64,000 nucleotides of DNA from an uncultured Eubacteriales bacterium (lineage in GTDB: Bacteria; Bacillota; Clostridia; Christensenellales; Aristaeellaceae). The notes beneath the pieces were generated by a model. It searched no databases, was not told where the DNA came from, and saw only the letters and a program-made list of their open reading frames with translations. Shown here piece after piece: positions 46,874 through 55,093 of this stretch. A program made the translations under genes and the position numbers. The stretch is taken from assembly GCA_902795275.1 (NCBI GenBank), contig CADBKQ010000006.1, positions 62,001-126,000 of the forward strand, read 5' to 3'. Every line of letters starts with the position of its first letter. The first letter of the stretch is position 1.

Positions 46874-47949
46874 TTCGCCTCCTTCCGGATGGCATTGGTG
46901 GTGTCTTTATCGAAGAAGTGCATCCGGGTGAACCGCATGGTGGTCCGGTCGCCGTTCTTATGCTCGGCCCAGCCCCGCAGCTTGGCGGAAATGCGGTTGC
47001 CGCTCCGGTCGCCGATGTAGCCGTGCACCAGGGTGTTCATGCCCAGGTTTTCGTTGGCCGTCACCAGCACGGGCAGGCTGCCGCCCTCGGCGATGTCCTC
47101 AGGCCGCACGCCCAGGACGATCTGCTTATGCACGTAATTGGACAGGATGTCCTGCTGTTCGGGAGTCAGCGCCGCCTCAAAGCCCTTGCCCTTGAGCACG
47201 CCGTCCTCGAACACCACGTCGAAGAAGTTCATGGGCGGCAGGCCGATGAAGCTGGCCACGAAGATGTTGTTGGGCGTGTCGTACAGTTCCAGCGGCGTAC
47301 CCACCTGCTGCACATGGCCCATGGACATGCACACGATGCGGTCCGCCAGGGTCAGGGCTTCGGTCTGGTCGTGGGTGACGTAAAGCATGGTCGCCTGCAG
47401 GCGCTTATGCAGCAGCAAGATCTCGCGCCGCGTGGCCCCGCGCAGCTTGGCGTCTAAGTTGGACAGCGGTTCGTCGAACAGGAACACCTTGGGGTTGCGC
47501 ACGATGGAGCGGCCCATGGCCACGCGCTGCCGCTGGCCGCCGGAGAGCTGGGCGGGCTTTTTGTTCAGCTGGCTGGTCAGGCCCAGGATTTCCGCCGCGG
47601 CCAGCACCTTTTTATGGATCACGTTGGGGTTTTCGTTCCGCAGCGTCAGGGAAAACGCCATGTTTTCATACACGGTCATGTGGCCATACAGGGCGTAATT
47701 CTGGAACACCATGGCCATGTCGCGATCCTTGGCGGGCGCGGCGGTAATGTCCTTGCCGTCCAGCAGCAGCTTGCCCTTGGAAATATCCTCCAGGCCCGCC
47801 ACCATGCGCAGAGTGGTGGACTTGCCGCAGCCGGAGGGCCCGACCAGGACGATCAGCTCGCCGTCGTTGACGTGGAGGTTGAAATCGAACACGGCCTGCA
47901 CGTTGTTATCGTATATCTTGTCGATATGCTGTAAGCTCAATTCTGCCAT
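46870..47949 (-). CDS. MsmX/UgpC-type sugar ABC importer ATPase, copy 2
   Basis: 359 residues, clearly paralogous to the gene at 42533-43618 (GPSGCGKST, VFQNYALYGHM, LSGGQRQR, VFLFDEPLSNLD, VTHDQTEAL), with a TOBE-type C-terminal region. It lies inside an operon with four unassigned membrane proteins and probably energises the LplB/YtcP permeases 51485-53443. The two ATPases differ at about half of positions in the C-terminal region, which suggests specialised regulation. AGGAGG precedes the ATG. Confidence 0.9.
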   Translation of the reverse strand: MAELSLQHIDKIYDNNVQAVFDFNLHVNDGELIVLVGPSGCGKSTTLRMVAGLEDISKGKLLLDGKDITAAPAKDRDMAMVFQNYALYGHMTVYENMAFSLTLRNENPNVIHKKVLAAAEILGLTSQLNKKPAQLSGGQRQRVAMGRSIVRNPKVFLFDEPLSNLDAKLRGATRREILLLHKRLQATMLYVTHDQTEALTLADRIVCMSMGHVQQVGTPLELYDTPNNIFVASFIGLPPMNFFDVVFEDGVLKGKGFEAALTPEQQDILSNYVHKQIVLGVRPEDIAEGGSLPVLVTANENLGMNTLVHGYIGDRSGNRISAKLRGWAEHKNGDRTTMRFTRMHFFDKDTTNAIRKEAK

Positions 47950-47960
47950 GCTGTTCCTCC

Positions 47961-48458
47961 TTACGCCTGTCCGGCGCTCTTAGCGGCGAGATGCGCGGCC
48001 AGGGCGCGGCTCTTTTGCAGATTGATGACGGCTGCCGCGATCAGGCAGGCGGCGGAAGCAGCCAGGTAAATCACCACGCGGATGAACTGGAAGTCCTGCA
48101 TCACCGCGACCTCTGCGCCGCTGACCTTCACCACCGCGCTATGCGCCTGCAGCGGCAGGATAAAGATACGGGCAAGCTGTCCCGCGCCCAGCGCGATGAG
48201 CAGGGTGGAATAATTGGTCTGATAGTTCTTGACGCCCTCGGACGCCAGGAACACCATCAGCATAAACAGCAGGTTGTAGACGATGGAGCCGCCGACCAGG
48301 ATCTGGTAGTACCAGGAGCCCACGTCGGATTTATATATGGAAACGAAATACAGAACGTTCAGCAGGATACCCAGGTAGCAAAGCCGCGAGGAGCCGGTGT
48401 TTTTCACGTATTGCATCCTGTCCAATTGGATGTCGCGATCTTCGATGGCCTGCGTCAT
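47961..48458 (-). CDS. Unassigned membrane protein, 165 aa
   Basis: Not recognised. From ATG 48458 (ATGA overlap with the gene to its right), 165 residues with four hydrophobic segments (LCYLGILLNVLYFVSIY, VYNLLFMLMVFLASEGV, YSTLLIALGAGQLARIFIL, IRVVIYLAASAACLIAAAVI). A charged N terminus MTQAIEDRDIQLDRMQYVKNTGSS precedes them. It is the second gene of a run 48455-49045, 47961-48458, then ATPase 46870-47949, all in one operon. Function is unknown. Confidence 0.7.
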   Translation of the reverse strand: MTQAIEDRDIQLDRMQYVKNTGSSRLCYLGILLNVLYFVSIYKSDVGSWYYQILVGGSIVYNLLFMLMVFLASEGVKNYQTNYSTLLIALGAGQLARIFILPLQAHSAVVKVSGAEVAVMQDFQFIRVVIYLAASAACLIAAAVINLQKSRALAAHLAAKSAGQA

Positions 48459-49045
48459 GCGACCGCCCCCTTTCCCTGCTTGATCAGCGCTTTTTCCTCT
48501 TTCATGAGCACGCATTTCCAAATCACGTTCGCGATCAGCAGCGCGATGCCAAGCAGCAGCAGGCCGAAGACCGCGTAATGCACGTCGAACCAGAAGGTGG
48601 AATCCGTGTACAGGCTTTTCTTCTTCGCCGCGTTGGCCGCCAATTCCTCAAAGTTGATTTGCAGGAACTGGGCCTTATACATTTCGATCTGCTGGTGGGC
48701 CCACGCGGCAAAGCCCACGCCGCCCGCCGTCACCAAAGCCACGGCGGTGTAATTGCCGATGTAATACTTCCTGCGGGAGTGGGTGTTGGTGAGGAACAGC
48801 ACCACGCACAGCAGGAGCATGCCGATGGAGGCGTGTAGGAAATCCCGGTTGAATCCCTGCATGTCGTAATAGATTCTGGACCCGGTCACGGTGGTCTTTT
48901 CCAGCTTTTCCGGGTTGCGGATCGTGTTGTACAGCGCGTCATAGAGGTCCGTCATAATGCCTAAGGAATAGAGGAAGATCACCGCGCAGACAATCAGCAT
49001 GCCCACGCAAAGAATCCTCTGCACGGTCATTTGTTTCTTATACAT
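48455..49045 (-). CDS. Unassigned membrane protein, 196 aa
   Basis: Not recognised. Four hydrophobic helices: ILCVGMLIVCAVIFLYSLG, FLHASIGMLLLCVVLFL, YTAVALVTAGGVGFAAW and YAVFGLLLLGIALLIANVIW. A long extracytosolic segment YDALYNTIRNPEKLEKTTVTGSR lies between the first two. AGGAGG stands 9 nt before ATG 49045. It begins the small-membrane-protein run of the operon. Repeat family B copy 4 lies immediately upstream. Confidence 0.7.
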   Translation of the reverse strand: MYKKQMTVQRILCVGMLIVCAVIFLYSLGIMTDLYDALYNTIRNPEKLEKTTVTGSRIYYDMQGFNRDFLHASIGMLLLCVVLFLTNTHSRRKYYIGNYTAVALVTAGGVGFAAWAHQQIEMYKAQFLQINFEELAANAAKKKSLYTDSTFWFDVHYAVFGLLLLGIALLIANVIWKCVLMKEEKALIKQGKGAVA

Positions 49046-49085
49046 AGTCGACTAACCTCCTGAGCTTGTAAGAACTGTTTGGAGA

Positions 49086-49203
49086 GAGGGATTAGGGAGT
49101 AGGGATTAGGGATTAGTTATATTGTTTTACCATTCATTGCTCAGAACCCAGAATTTTAAACTTTACAACTAATCCCTATTCCCTAATCCCTATTCCCTAA
49201 TTT
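49086..49203. repeat. Telomere-like inverted repeat family B, copy 4
   Basis: Left arm (49086-49116) GGGATTA GGGAGTA GGGATTA GGGATTA; right arm (49168-49203) with CCCTATT and CCCTAAT units. A 50-nt AT-rich spacer lies between. The right arm ends 3-6 nt before the stop of the leftward solute-binding protein gene (TTA at 49207). Confidence 0.85.
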
Positions 49204-49206
49204 CGA

Positions 49207-51285
49207 TTACTTCGTAATTTCCTCGTAGTAATCCAGCAGAGCTTCCCAGGCGCCTTCCTTGATATCCAGGTACTGGGCGCCCATCATGGTGTCGGTCACA
49301 TAGCCGGCGGCTTCTTCGGGATCGCCCATGCCTTCGGCGGTGAAGCCCTTGGCGATGATGTCCACCAGCGCGTTCTCCTGATCCTTGCCAGCCTGGAACT
49401 TGCTGTTCAGGTCGGTGTATTCGCCCAGCTGCTGGTTCTCGTTCTTGGTGGTGGGCAGCACGGTGGGCACGGAGGTGTACCAGGGATTCTCAGCGATAGC
49501 CAGCTCGGGATGCTTGATGGTGCCCAGGGCGATGGCCACGGAGATCTTGCCCGCGCCTTCCTTGCCGGCGTCGCAGGTGCACTGATACTCGAAGGCCTGG
49601 CTCTTCATGAAGCTCAGGGTGGAGCCCAGGAACTGACGGGCGTAGTTGGTGTAGTTGCCGTTGGCCTTGGCCCACAGTTCTTCCCAGGTCGCGTCGGCGA
49701 TCACGGGCATTTCCTTGCCGTTGAAGTTGAAGGTTTCGTAGCTGCCGTCGGCGTTGGTCTTGATGAATTCATCGGGGCCGTAGCTCATGCGGATGGTGCC
49801 GGCGGGAGAGTAAGCGTAGTCGATCAGGGCCAGGGCGGCGTTCAGCTTGTCGGTGTCGCTGCCCACGCCCGCCTTGGAGATGCCCCAGCCGTCGGTCTTG
49901 ACGGAGCGCCAGGATTCGGTGAAGCGCATGTACACGCCGTCCTCATTGGTGCCGTCGTACCAGCGGGCCACGGGAACCATCACGGCCATGTAGGCTTCGC
50001 CTTCGTTCATGACGGTCACGTTGTAGAGGGTCTGGGTCTGGTTGTAGTCATAGTGCATGAAGCCGAGATCCTGCTCCAGGTAGTTCTGGGTCTTCACGTC
50101 CTCGTTGTTGACGAACGCCTGGGAAATCAGGCCTTCTTCCACCAGGCTGTGCATCCGGGCCATGGCTTCGTAGGTGGCCACTTCCTGACGGGCGTCATGC
50201 AGCTCGCCGTCTTCGCACACATACAGGTAATCCTGACGGGATTCCAGGCCGCGCACGCCGAACAGGTGGCCGGCCAGACGCATCATGTCCACGCGGCGCT
50301 GGTTGTTGGCGTCCTCACGGGAGAACAGGCCCTGCACGGTGTCGGTGCCGTTGAGAGTGTAGGGATTGGCGACCACGCAGCGCAGCAGCGCCACCAGCTC
50401 GTCAGCGTCCCAGGCGGCGTTCTGGCCGATGAACAGGTTGCTGCGCTGGGTGCCGTAGTAGCCGTTGTAGGTCTTGTCGATGTATTCCCGCAGCATGTTC
50501 ACCGCTTCCACGCCGGACATAGAGCCCTTTTCATTCATCTTGGCGATGATGTTGCCGTAGGCGTCGTAGTCCTTGGTGACGGTTTCAACGGCCGTGCCGT
50601 CCAGGGTGGGGGTTTCGATATCGATCTTGCCTTCGGTGGGCATGTAGGGGGTGTACACGGGAGCCGCGGTGTCCTTGCAGGCTTCGGCGGTGAATTCGCC
50701 TTCGCCGTCCAGCAGCTTCTTCACCCAGTCCACGCGCATCAGGGGCATGCGCTCGATATCGTTCACGCCGTCAAAGTAGGGGCTGAAATAGATGGCGCCG
50801 GTATCGGTGTTGCCGGTGATGGACAGCTTGACGATGGGGTTCTCGTCCAGATACGCCTTAAAGTTGGGCATCTGATCCAGGTATTCGGCGATGTTCACGA
50901 TCAGGCCCGCTTCGCCGGCTTCGCTCAGCTTGGCGGCGGTGCCGGAGAGCATGTCCACCTGATCCAGCTGTTCTTTCCAATAGTCGAATTCCTTGGCGGC
51001 GCCGTTGCCCTGGTACTTGTCCTCGAACACGACCTTCAGCGTGTCCTGAACCGCCACCCAGGTGGGCTTCAGGTCGCCGGCGTTGTAGGTCTTGCCGTCG
51101 GCCAGGGTGATGCCTTCGCCCGCCACAGAGGGATCGAAGGACAGGCCGGTCTTGGCGTTGTTGTAACCGGTGGCCATGCGGAGCACGGTGCCTTCCGCGT
51201 AGGGCAGCGCGCTCTCAGCGGTTGTTACGCTCACAGCGCCCAGCAGCAGGGCCAGCGCCATGATCAGAGAAAGAAGTTTTTTCAT
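49207..51285 (-). CDS. Large extracellular solute-binding protein of a carbohydrate ABC importer
   Basis: 692 residues, much longer than simple sugar-binding proteins (about 400-450), as is typical of the LplA/YtcQ group that serves LplB/YtcP permeases. Signal peptide MKKLLSLIMALALLLGAVSVTTAES with no lipobox Cys, so the mature protein may not be lipid-anchored. Sequence typical of the family: SALPYAEGTVLRMATGYN, YFDGVNDIERMPLMRVDWVKKLL and NPWYTSVPTVLPTTKNENQQLGEYTDL. AGGAGG precedes ATG 51285. Substrate is not given; pectin- or xylan-derived oligosaccharides fit the neighbours. Confidence 0.85.
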   Translation of the reverse strand: MKKLLSLIMALALLLGAVSVTTAESALPYAEGTVLRMATGYNNAKTGLSFDPSVAGEGITLADGKTYNAGDLKPTWVAVQDTLKVVFEDKYQGNGAAKEFDYWKEQLDQVDMLSGTAAKLSEAGEAGLIVNIAEYLDQMPNFKAYLDENPIVKLSITGNTDTGAIYFSPYFDGVNDIERMPLMRVDWVKKLLDGEGEFTAEACKDTAAPVYTPYMPTEGKIDIETPTLDGTAVETVTKDYDAYGNIIAKMNEKGSMSGVEAVNMLREYIDKTYNGYYGTQRSNLFIGQNAAWDADELVALLRCVVANPYTLNGTDTVQGLFSREDANNQRRVDMMRLAGHLFGVRGLESRQDYLYVCEDGELHDARQEVATYEAMARMHSLVEEGLISQAFVNNEDVKTQNYLEQDLGFMHYDYNQTQTLYNVTVMNEGEAYMAVMVPVARWYDGTNEDGVYMRFTESWRSVKTDGWGISKAGVGSDTDKLNAALALIDYAYSPAGTIRMSYGPDEFIKTNADGSYETFNFNGKEMPVIADATWEELWAKANGNYTNYARQFLGSTLSFMKSQAFEYQCTCDAGKEGAGKISVAIALGTIKHPELAIAENPWYTSVPTVLPTTKNENQQLGEYTDLNSKFQAGKDQENALVDIIAKGFTAEGMGDPEEAAGYVTDTMMGAQYLDIKEGAWEALLDYYEEITK

Positions 51286-51345
51286 TTGGACTTACCTCCT
51301 ATATTTTTCACGGCCCAGACCTCCGGGCCAGGGGAGACGGGTTTC

Positions 51346-51484
51346 TTAGGGATTAGGGAATAGGGATTAGGGATTAGTTTTTTACTCGATTGAAATAGCT
51401 GTGCATAGTGACAGGAAACAAAGATGGAAGGATTTCTCCTAATCCCTAATCCCTATTCCCTAATCCCTATTCCCTATTTCCTAA
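51346..51484. repeat. Telomere-like inverted repeat family B, copy 5
   Basis: Left arm (51346-51377) GGGATTA GGGAATA GGGATTA GGGATTA; right arm (51437-51484) with CCCTAAT and CCCTATT units. A 58-nt unique spacer lies between. The right arm ends directly on the stop codon of the leftward YtcP permease gene (TCA at 51485). Confidence 0.85.
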
Positions 51485-52375
51485 TCACTCCTTCACGCCG
51501 CCCGCATTCGCGCCTTTGGCGAAGTACTTCTGGATGAAGGGATAGATGATCAGGATGGGGACGATGGAGCAGACGATCAGGGCGTAGATCATGGAGTCGG
51601 GCGCGTAGATTTCCGCCCAGCCGGTCATCTGGTCCGGGTCGGTGTACATTTCCAGCTGCAAGCGGATGAACACCTGCAGGGGATGCTCGTGCTGGTTGGA
51701 AATCATCTGGCGCGCCCAGAAGTAGCCGTTCCAGCGGGAAATGGCGAAGAACAGCGCCACGGTGGCGATGGTGGATTTGCTCATGGGGATGTACACCTTG
51801 CTGAGCACCTGGAACTCCGTCGCGCCGTCCACCACGGCGGCTTCCTCGATTTCGCTGGGCACGTTCTCAAAGGCGTTGCGCAGCAGGATGATGTTCATGG
51901 CCGCCATGCCCATGGCGATGACCACCAGCCATTTGTCGTCCATGATGCCCACGGCCCGGAACACTTTTTGCGTGTCCAGGTAGTTCAGGTACTGGGGTAC
52001 GATGCCCGCGCTGAACCACATGGTAAATACCAGGAAGAAGTTGAACGTCTTGCGGAACAAAAGCCGCTTCTTGCTCAGAGCGTAAGCGCCTAAGATGGCC
52101 ACGCCCAGGGACCACACCGTGCCGTAGAAGGTGAGGAACAGGGTGTTGGAATAGGAGTTCCAGAACATGTTGTCGTTGAACATGCGGGCAAACGCCTGGA
52201 ACTGCACGTCCTTGGGGAACAGCACCACTTCGCCGTATTCCACCGCGTGCCTGCCGCTCAGGGACGCGGACACGGCGTACACGAAGGGATACAGGCAGGC
52301 CAGGGCGAACACCGTCAGCAGGGTATAGCTGATGATTTTGAAAATCAGTTCGGAGATTTCCAGCTTTCTTTTCAT
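51485..52375 (-). CDS. YtcP-type carbohydrate ABC importer permease
   Basis: 296 residues of the MalG/AraQ-like permease family with six membrane helices. The N-terminal segment MKRKLEISELIFKIISYTLLTVFALACLYPFVYAVSASLS is typical of YtcP. The EAA loop is EEAAVVDGATEFQVLSKVYIPMSKSTIATVALF. It forms the heteromeric permease with the LplB gene 12 nt upstream, and energising ATPases are 46870-47949 and perhaps 42533-43618. Confidence 0.9.
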   Translation of the reverse strand: MKRKLEISELIFKIISYTLLTVFALACLYPFVYAVSASLSGRHAVEYGEVVLFPKDVQFQAFARMFNDNMFWNSYSNTLFLTFYGTVWSLGVAILGAYALSKKRLLFRKTFNFFLVFTMWFSAGIVPQYLNYLDTQKVFRAVGIMDDKWLVVIAMGMAAMNIILLRNAFENVPSEIEEAAVVDGATEFQVLSKVYIPMSKSTIATVALFFAISRWNGYFWARQMISNQHEHPLQVFIRLQLEMYTDPDQMTGWAEIYAPDSMIYALIVCSIVPILIIYPFIQKYFAKGANAGGVKE

Positions 52376-52387
52376 GCCCGTCCCTCC

Positions 52388-53443
52388 TCAGTACAGCGAC
52401 GTGTTGGCCGCCTTGCGGGCGATGGTGTTCGCGCCGATCACCAGCAGCATGCCCACCACGTTGTTCATCATTTCCGCGGCGCTGGCAATGCCCGTGCCCG
52501 CGCCGCCGGACAGGCCGGTGCGGTAGGCCAGGGTGGAGATCACGTCGGCGGTCACATAGGTCTTGGTGTTGTAGAGCAGCAATACCTTTTCATAGCCGAT
52601 ATTGAGCAAAGAGCCGATGCGGGTGATGAGCATGATGACGATGGTGCTCAGGATGCTGGGCAGCACCACGTAGCGCATCTGCGCCCACTTGTTGGCGCCG
52701 TCGATCTGGGCGGCCTCGTAGCTGGTGGGCGAGATGGCGATGATAGCCGCGAAGTACACGATGCTGTCATAGCCCGCGCCTTCCCAGATGCCGCTGATCT
52801 GGTAAATGGCGCGGAAGAAGTTGAAGTTGTTCAGCAAGCCCGCGTTGCCGACCTCCTGGGAAATCAGCCCCAGCTTCACCATGCCCTGGCTCACGATACC
52901 CATCTGGCCGATCAGGGAGCCCTGCTTCACCAGCATCGTGACCAGGGAGGTCATGACGACGGTGGACATGAACTTGGGCAGGTAGGTCAGCACCTGGTAG
53001 ACGCTGCGGGCCGCGTTGGAGCGGATCTCGTTAAAGAACAGCGCCAGGATAATCGGCATGGGAAAGCCGAAGCACAGGCCGTAGAAGCTGAGCAGGAAGG
53101 TGTTGCGCATGGCCATCCAGAAATTCTGGCTCAGGCTGTCGCCGCTGATCAGCAGGCGCTTGAAATAGCTGAACCCCGAAAAGAGCTGTTCGCTGACGGG
53201 CAGCACGGTGTCGGACACCTTAAAGCAGCCCAGCAGCTCGTACATGGGGAAGTAGCGCCAGAACAGGAACACCAGCAGCATCGGCACCAGCATCAGGTAC
53301 AGCCGCCAGTCCTTGAGGATGGTGCGGCCGACATGGAGCCAGTAATGCTTTTCCACGTCGTCCCGGACCGCCTGTTCAGGATTCTCCCGGTACGTGCCGG
53401 TGGCTTTATCGAGGATCAGGAAATCCCCCGCCTGACTCTTCAT
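52388..53443 (-). CDS. LplB-type carbohydrate ABC importer permease
   Basis: 351 residues from ATG 53443 (GAGG about 9 nt upstream); ATG 53452 is an alternative that overlaps the stop of the gene to its right by 4 nt. Six membrane helices plus a cytosolic N-terminal extension (FLILDKATGTYRENPEQAVRDDVEK). EAA loop: YEAAQIDGANKWAQMRYVVLPSILSTIVIML. LplB/YtcP pairs import complex oligosaccharides such as rhamnogalacturonan fragments, matching the GH105 gene of this operon. Confidence 0.88.
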   Translation of the reverse strand: MKSQAGDFLILDKATGTYRENPEQAVRDDVEKHYWLHVGRTILKDWRLYLMLVPMLLVFLFWRYFPMYELLGCFKVSDTVLPVSEQLFSGFSYFKRLLISGDSLSQNFWMAMRNTFLLSFYGLCFGFPMPIILALFFNEIRSNAARSVYQVLTYLPKFMSTVVMTSLVTMLVKQGSLIGQMGIVSQGMVKLGLISQEVGNAGLLNNFNFFRAIYQISGIWEGAGYDSIVYFAAIIAISPTSYEAAQIDGANKWAQMRYVVLPSILSTIVIMLITRIGSLLNIGYEKVLLLYNTKTYVTADVISTLAYRTGLSGGAGTGIASAAEMMNNVVGMLLVIGANTIARKAANTSLY

Positions 53444-53448
53444 CGAAA

Positions 53449-54030
53449 TCATCCTCTTTCTTTCTCCTGTTCGGCTTGCAGCCGGAGCAGGTAGTGGTAT
53501 TGGTTTTCAAACACGCCGTCCAATCGCCGCACGATCCACAGGATCACCAGCGTAAACAGGAGCGTGACCGCGTCGGTGGTAAAGAATCCCGCCGCTTTTT
53601 CCACCGGTGTACCCAGCGGCAGGGCAATCAGGAAGCGCCCGGCCTGCATCAGCAGCACCACGCCCAGGCCCCAGCCCAGGGTTTTGAACACGTCCGAGCG
53701 CACCTTTTCTTCCCCGCCCAGCGCTTTCATGAGCGCCAGCGCCGCCAGGGAAAACAGATTACCTCCGCAGTAAATCAGGTATTGCGCCGCGCCGCCGCCG
53801 GACATGGAACAAAACACGATTCCGCCCAGCGCGGCATGAATCGCCGCCCAAGGCCCCCAGCGCATCATCACGATGGCGGTGACCACCGGCACGACGGACA
53901 CGGTGAAGGGCTGGCCGGGGAACCATTTCCGCGCCGCCAGTACGACGATGGATTCAAACAGAACCACCATCAAGGCGAATATCGTCAGGTCAATTCGCCG
54001 GTACCGTTTCGTCGCTTTGGATTCCCTCAC
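53449..54030 (-). CDS. ECF S-component-like membrane protein at head of the importer operon
   Basis: 193 residues, start GTG 54030 with GGGAGG about 7 nt upstream (the longer frame starts at TTG 54048). Five to six hydrophobic segments with the pattern PFTVSVVPVVTAIVMMRWGPWAAIHAALGG and GGNLFSLAALALMKALGG, resembling substrate-capture subunits of ECF transporters, but I cannot assign a ligand. The C terminus (LDGVFENQYHYLLRLQAEQEKERG) is hydrophilic. It is the first gene of the LplB/YtcP/solute-binding operon. It is unusual to find such a protein beside an MsmX-type importer. Confidence 0.55.
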   Translation of the reverse strand: MRESKATKRYRRIDLTIFALMVVLFESIVVLAARKWFPGQPFTVSVVPVVTAIVMMRWGPWAAIHAALGGIVFCSMSGGGAAQYLIYCGGNLFSLAALALMKALGGEEKVRSDVFKTLGWGLGVVLLMQAGRFLIALPLGTPVEKAAGFFTTDAVTLLFTLVILWIVRRLDGVFENQYHYLLRLQAEQEKERG

Positions 54031-54080
54031 GCCTGCACCTCCCGGCAAAAAATGACCGTTTTGTCCATTTATACACCAAT

Positions 54081-54109
54081 ATTATATAGAATTCAACAAG
54101 GAACGTACA
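54081..54109 (-). promoter_or_regulatory. Promoter of the importer operon
   Basis: On the minus strand: perfect -10 TATAAT with a moderate -35 TGTACG and 17-nt spacer. It lies 50 nt before the GTG at 54030. No terminator for the upstream epimerase gene was recognised in the 54110-54214 stretch. Confidence 0.55.
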
Positions 54110-54214
54110 TACCCTAAACAAACCGTCGCATGCACAAAACAGACATGATCTGCCCTCTTTGTGTGGGCAATGGATCTTCCTAAAATCAGGCCCGTCCGGC
54201 TTCCATCCGGCCCG

Positions 54215-55063
54215 TTATCCAACGGTGATGGTGTGGGTCTTTTGGATGGTCTGGCCCTTCTCAATGCGAACGAAGCCTGGCTTCTGGTCAATGGCGGCGG
54301 GGGCGTCGATGAAGTCCGGGCCGTTGCACCAGGGCTCGATGCAGATGTAGGGCGCGCCGGGCTTCGTCCAGAGCAGCAGGAAGGGGCAGTCCGGGAAGTC
54401 CACGCGGATGGTGCGGCTGTTCTTGTTCGTGCGCAGGGTCACGCCCCGGCTCTTGACGCTGCGGAACACCAGCGCGTCCACCTGGAAATAATCGTATTTC
54501 AGGGGCAGCACCTTCGTATTCTCCGCGATGGTCACGGTGTCGTGGCCGTTCAGGTTGCCGATGAGCTCGGAATGCAGAAGGGTTTCCGCTTCGTCGAACA
54601 CGATTTCATAGTCCTGGATGCCGCCGGGGGTGGCATAGGCTTCGTGGGAGCCGATGGAGAAGCAGAAGGGCCGCTCGTCCCGGCTGGTGACGGCGTAGGT
54701 CACGGTCAGCTTGCTGCCTTCCACGGTATAGATGGCGCGGAGGTCATACTCGAAGGGGAAGCCCTCGTGTTTTTCCTGAAGCAGGAAGGTGGCCTGATTC
54801 TCCTTTACGTCCTCCGCCTGCCATTCCAGAGGCCGGATGAAGCCGTGCTTGGGCATGGGATACCATTTGCCCTGCCATTCATAGCCGTCGTCCTTGAATC
54901 CGCCCGCCACGGGGAACAGGATGGGCGCGCGGTTGGCCCAGAATTTGGGGTCGCCGTCGTACATCCGCTCGACGCCGTCCTTATCCAGGATGGACTGGAT
55001 CTCCGCGCCTTTGGTGGAGATGGTGACGGTGAGAAGTTCGCTCTTGATGGTGACCAGCTTCAT
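54215..55063 (-). CDS. Aldose 1-epimerase family protein (LacX-like)
   Basis: 282 residues with a beta-sandwich fold. Aldose epimerases interconvert alpha and beta anomers. Likely catalytic His in MPKHGFIR and SIGSHEAYATPGG, and a C-terminal Glu in CIEPWCNGPD fit the family. The protein lacks a signal peptide. LacX-like members may act on sugar phosphates or glycan intermediates, and this one stands beside the import operon. The ribosome binding site is weak (GCAGGCGATG). Confidence 0.85.
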   Translation of the reverse strand: MKLVTIKSELLTVTISTKGAEIQSILDKDGVERMYDGDPKFWANRAPILFPVAGGFKDDGYEWQGKWYPMPKHGFIRPLEWQAEDVKENQATFLLQEKHEGFPFEYDLRAIYTVEGSKLTVTYAVTSRDERPFCFSIGSHEAYATPGGIQDYEIVFDEAETLLHSELIGNLNGHDTVTIAENTKVLPLKYDYFQVDALVFRSVKSRGVTLRTNKNSRTIRVDFPDCPFLLLWTKPGAPYICIEPWCNGPDFIDAPAAIDQKPGFVRIEKGQTIQKTHTITVG

Positions 55064-55093
55064 GGAACATCGCCTGCTTTCTCTAAATGTATA

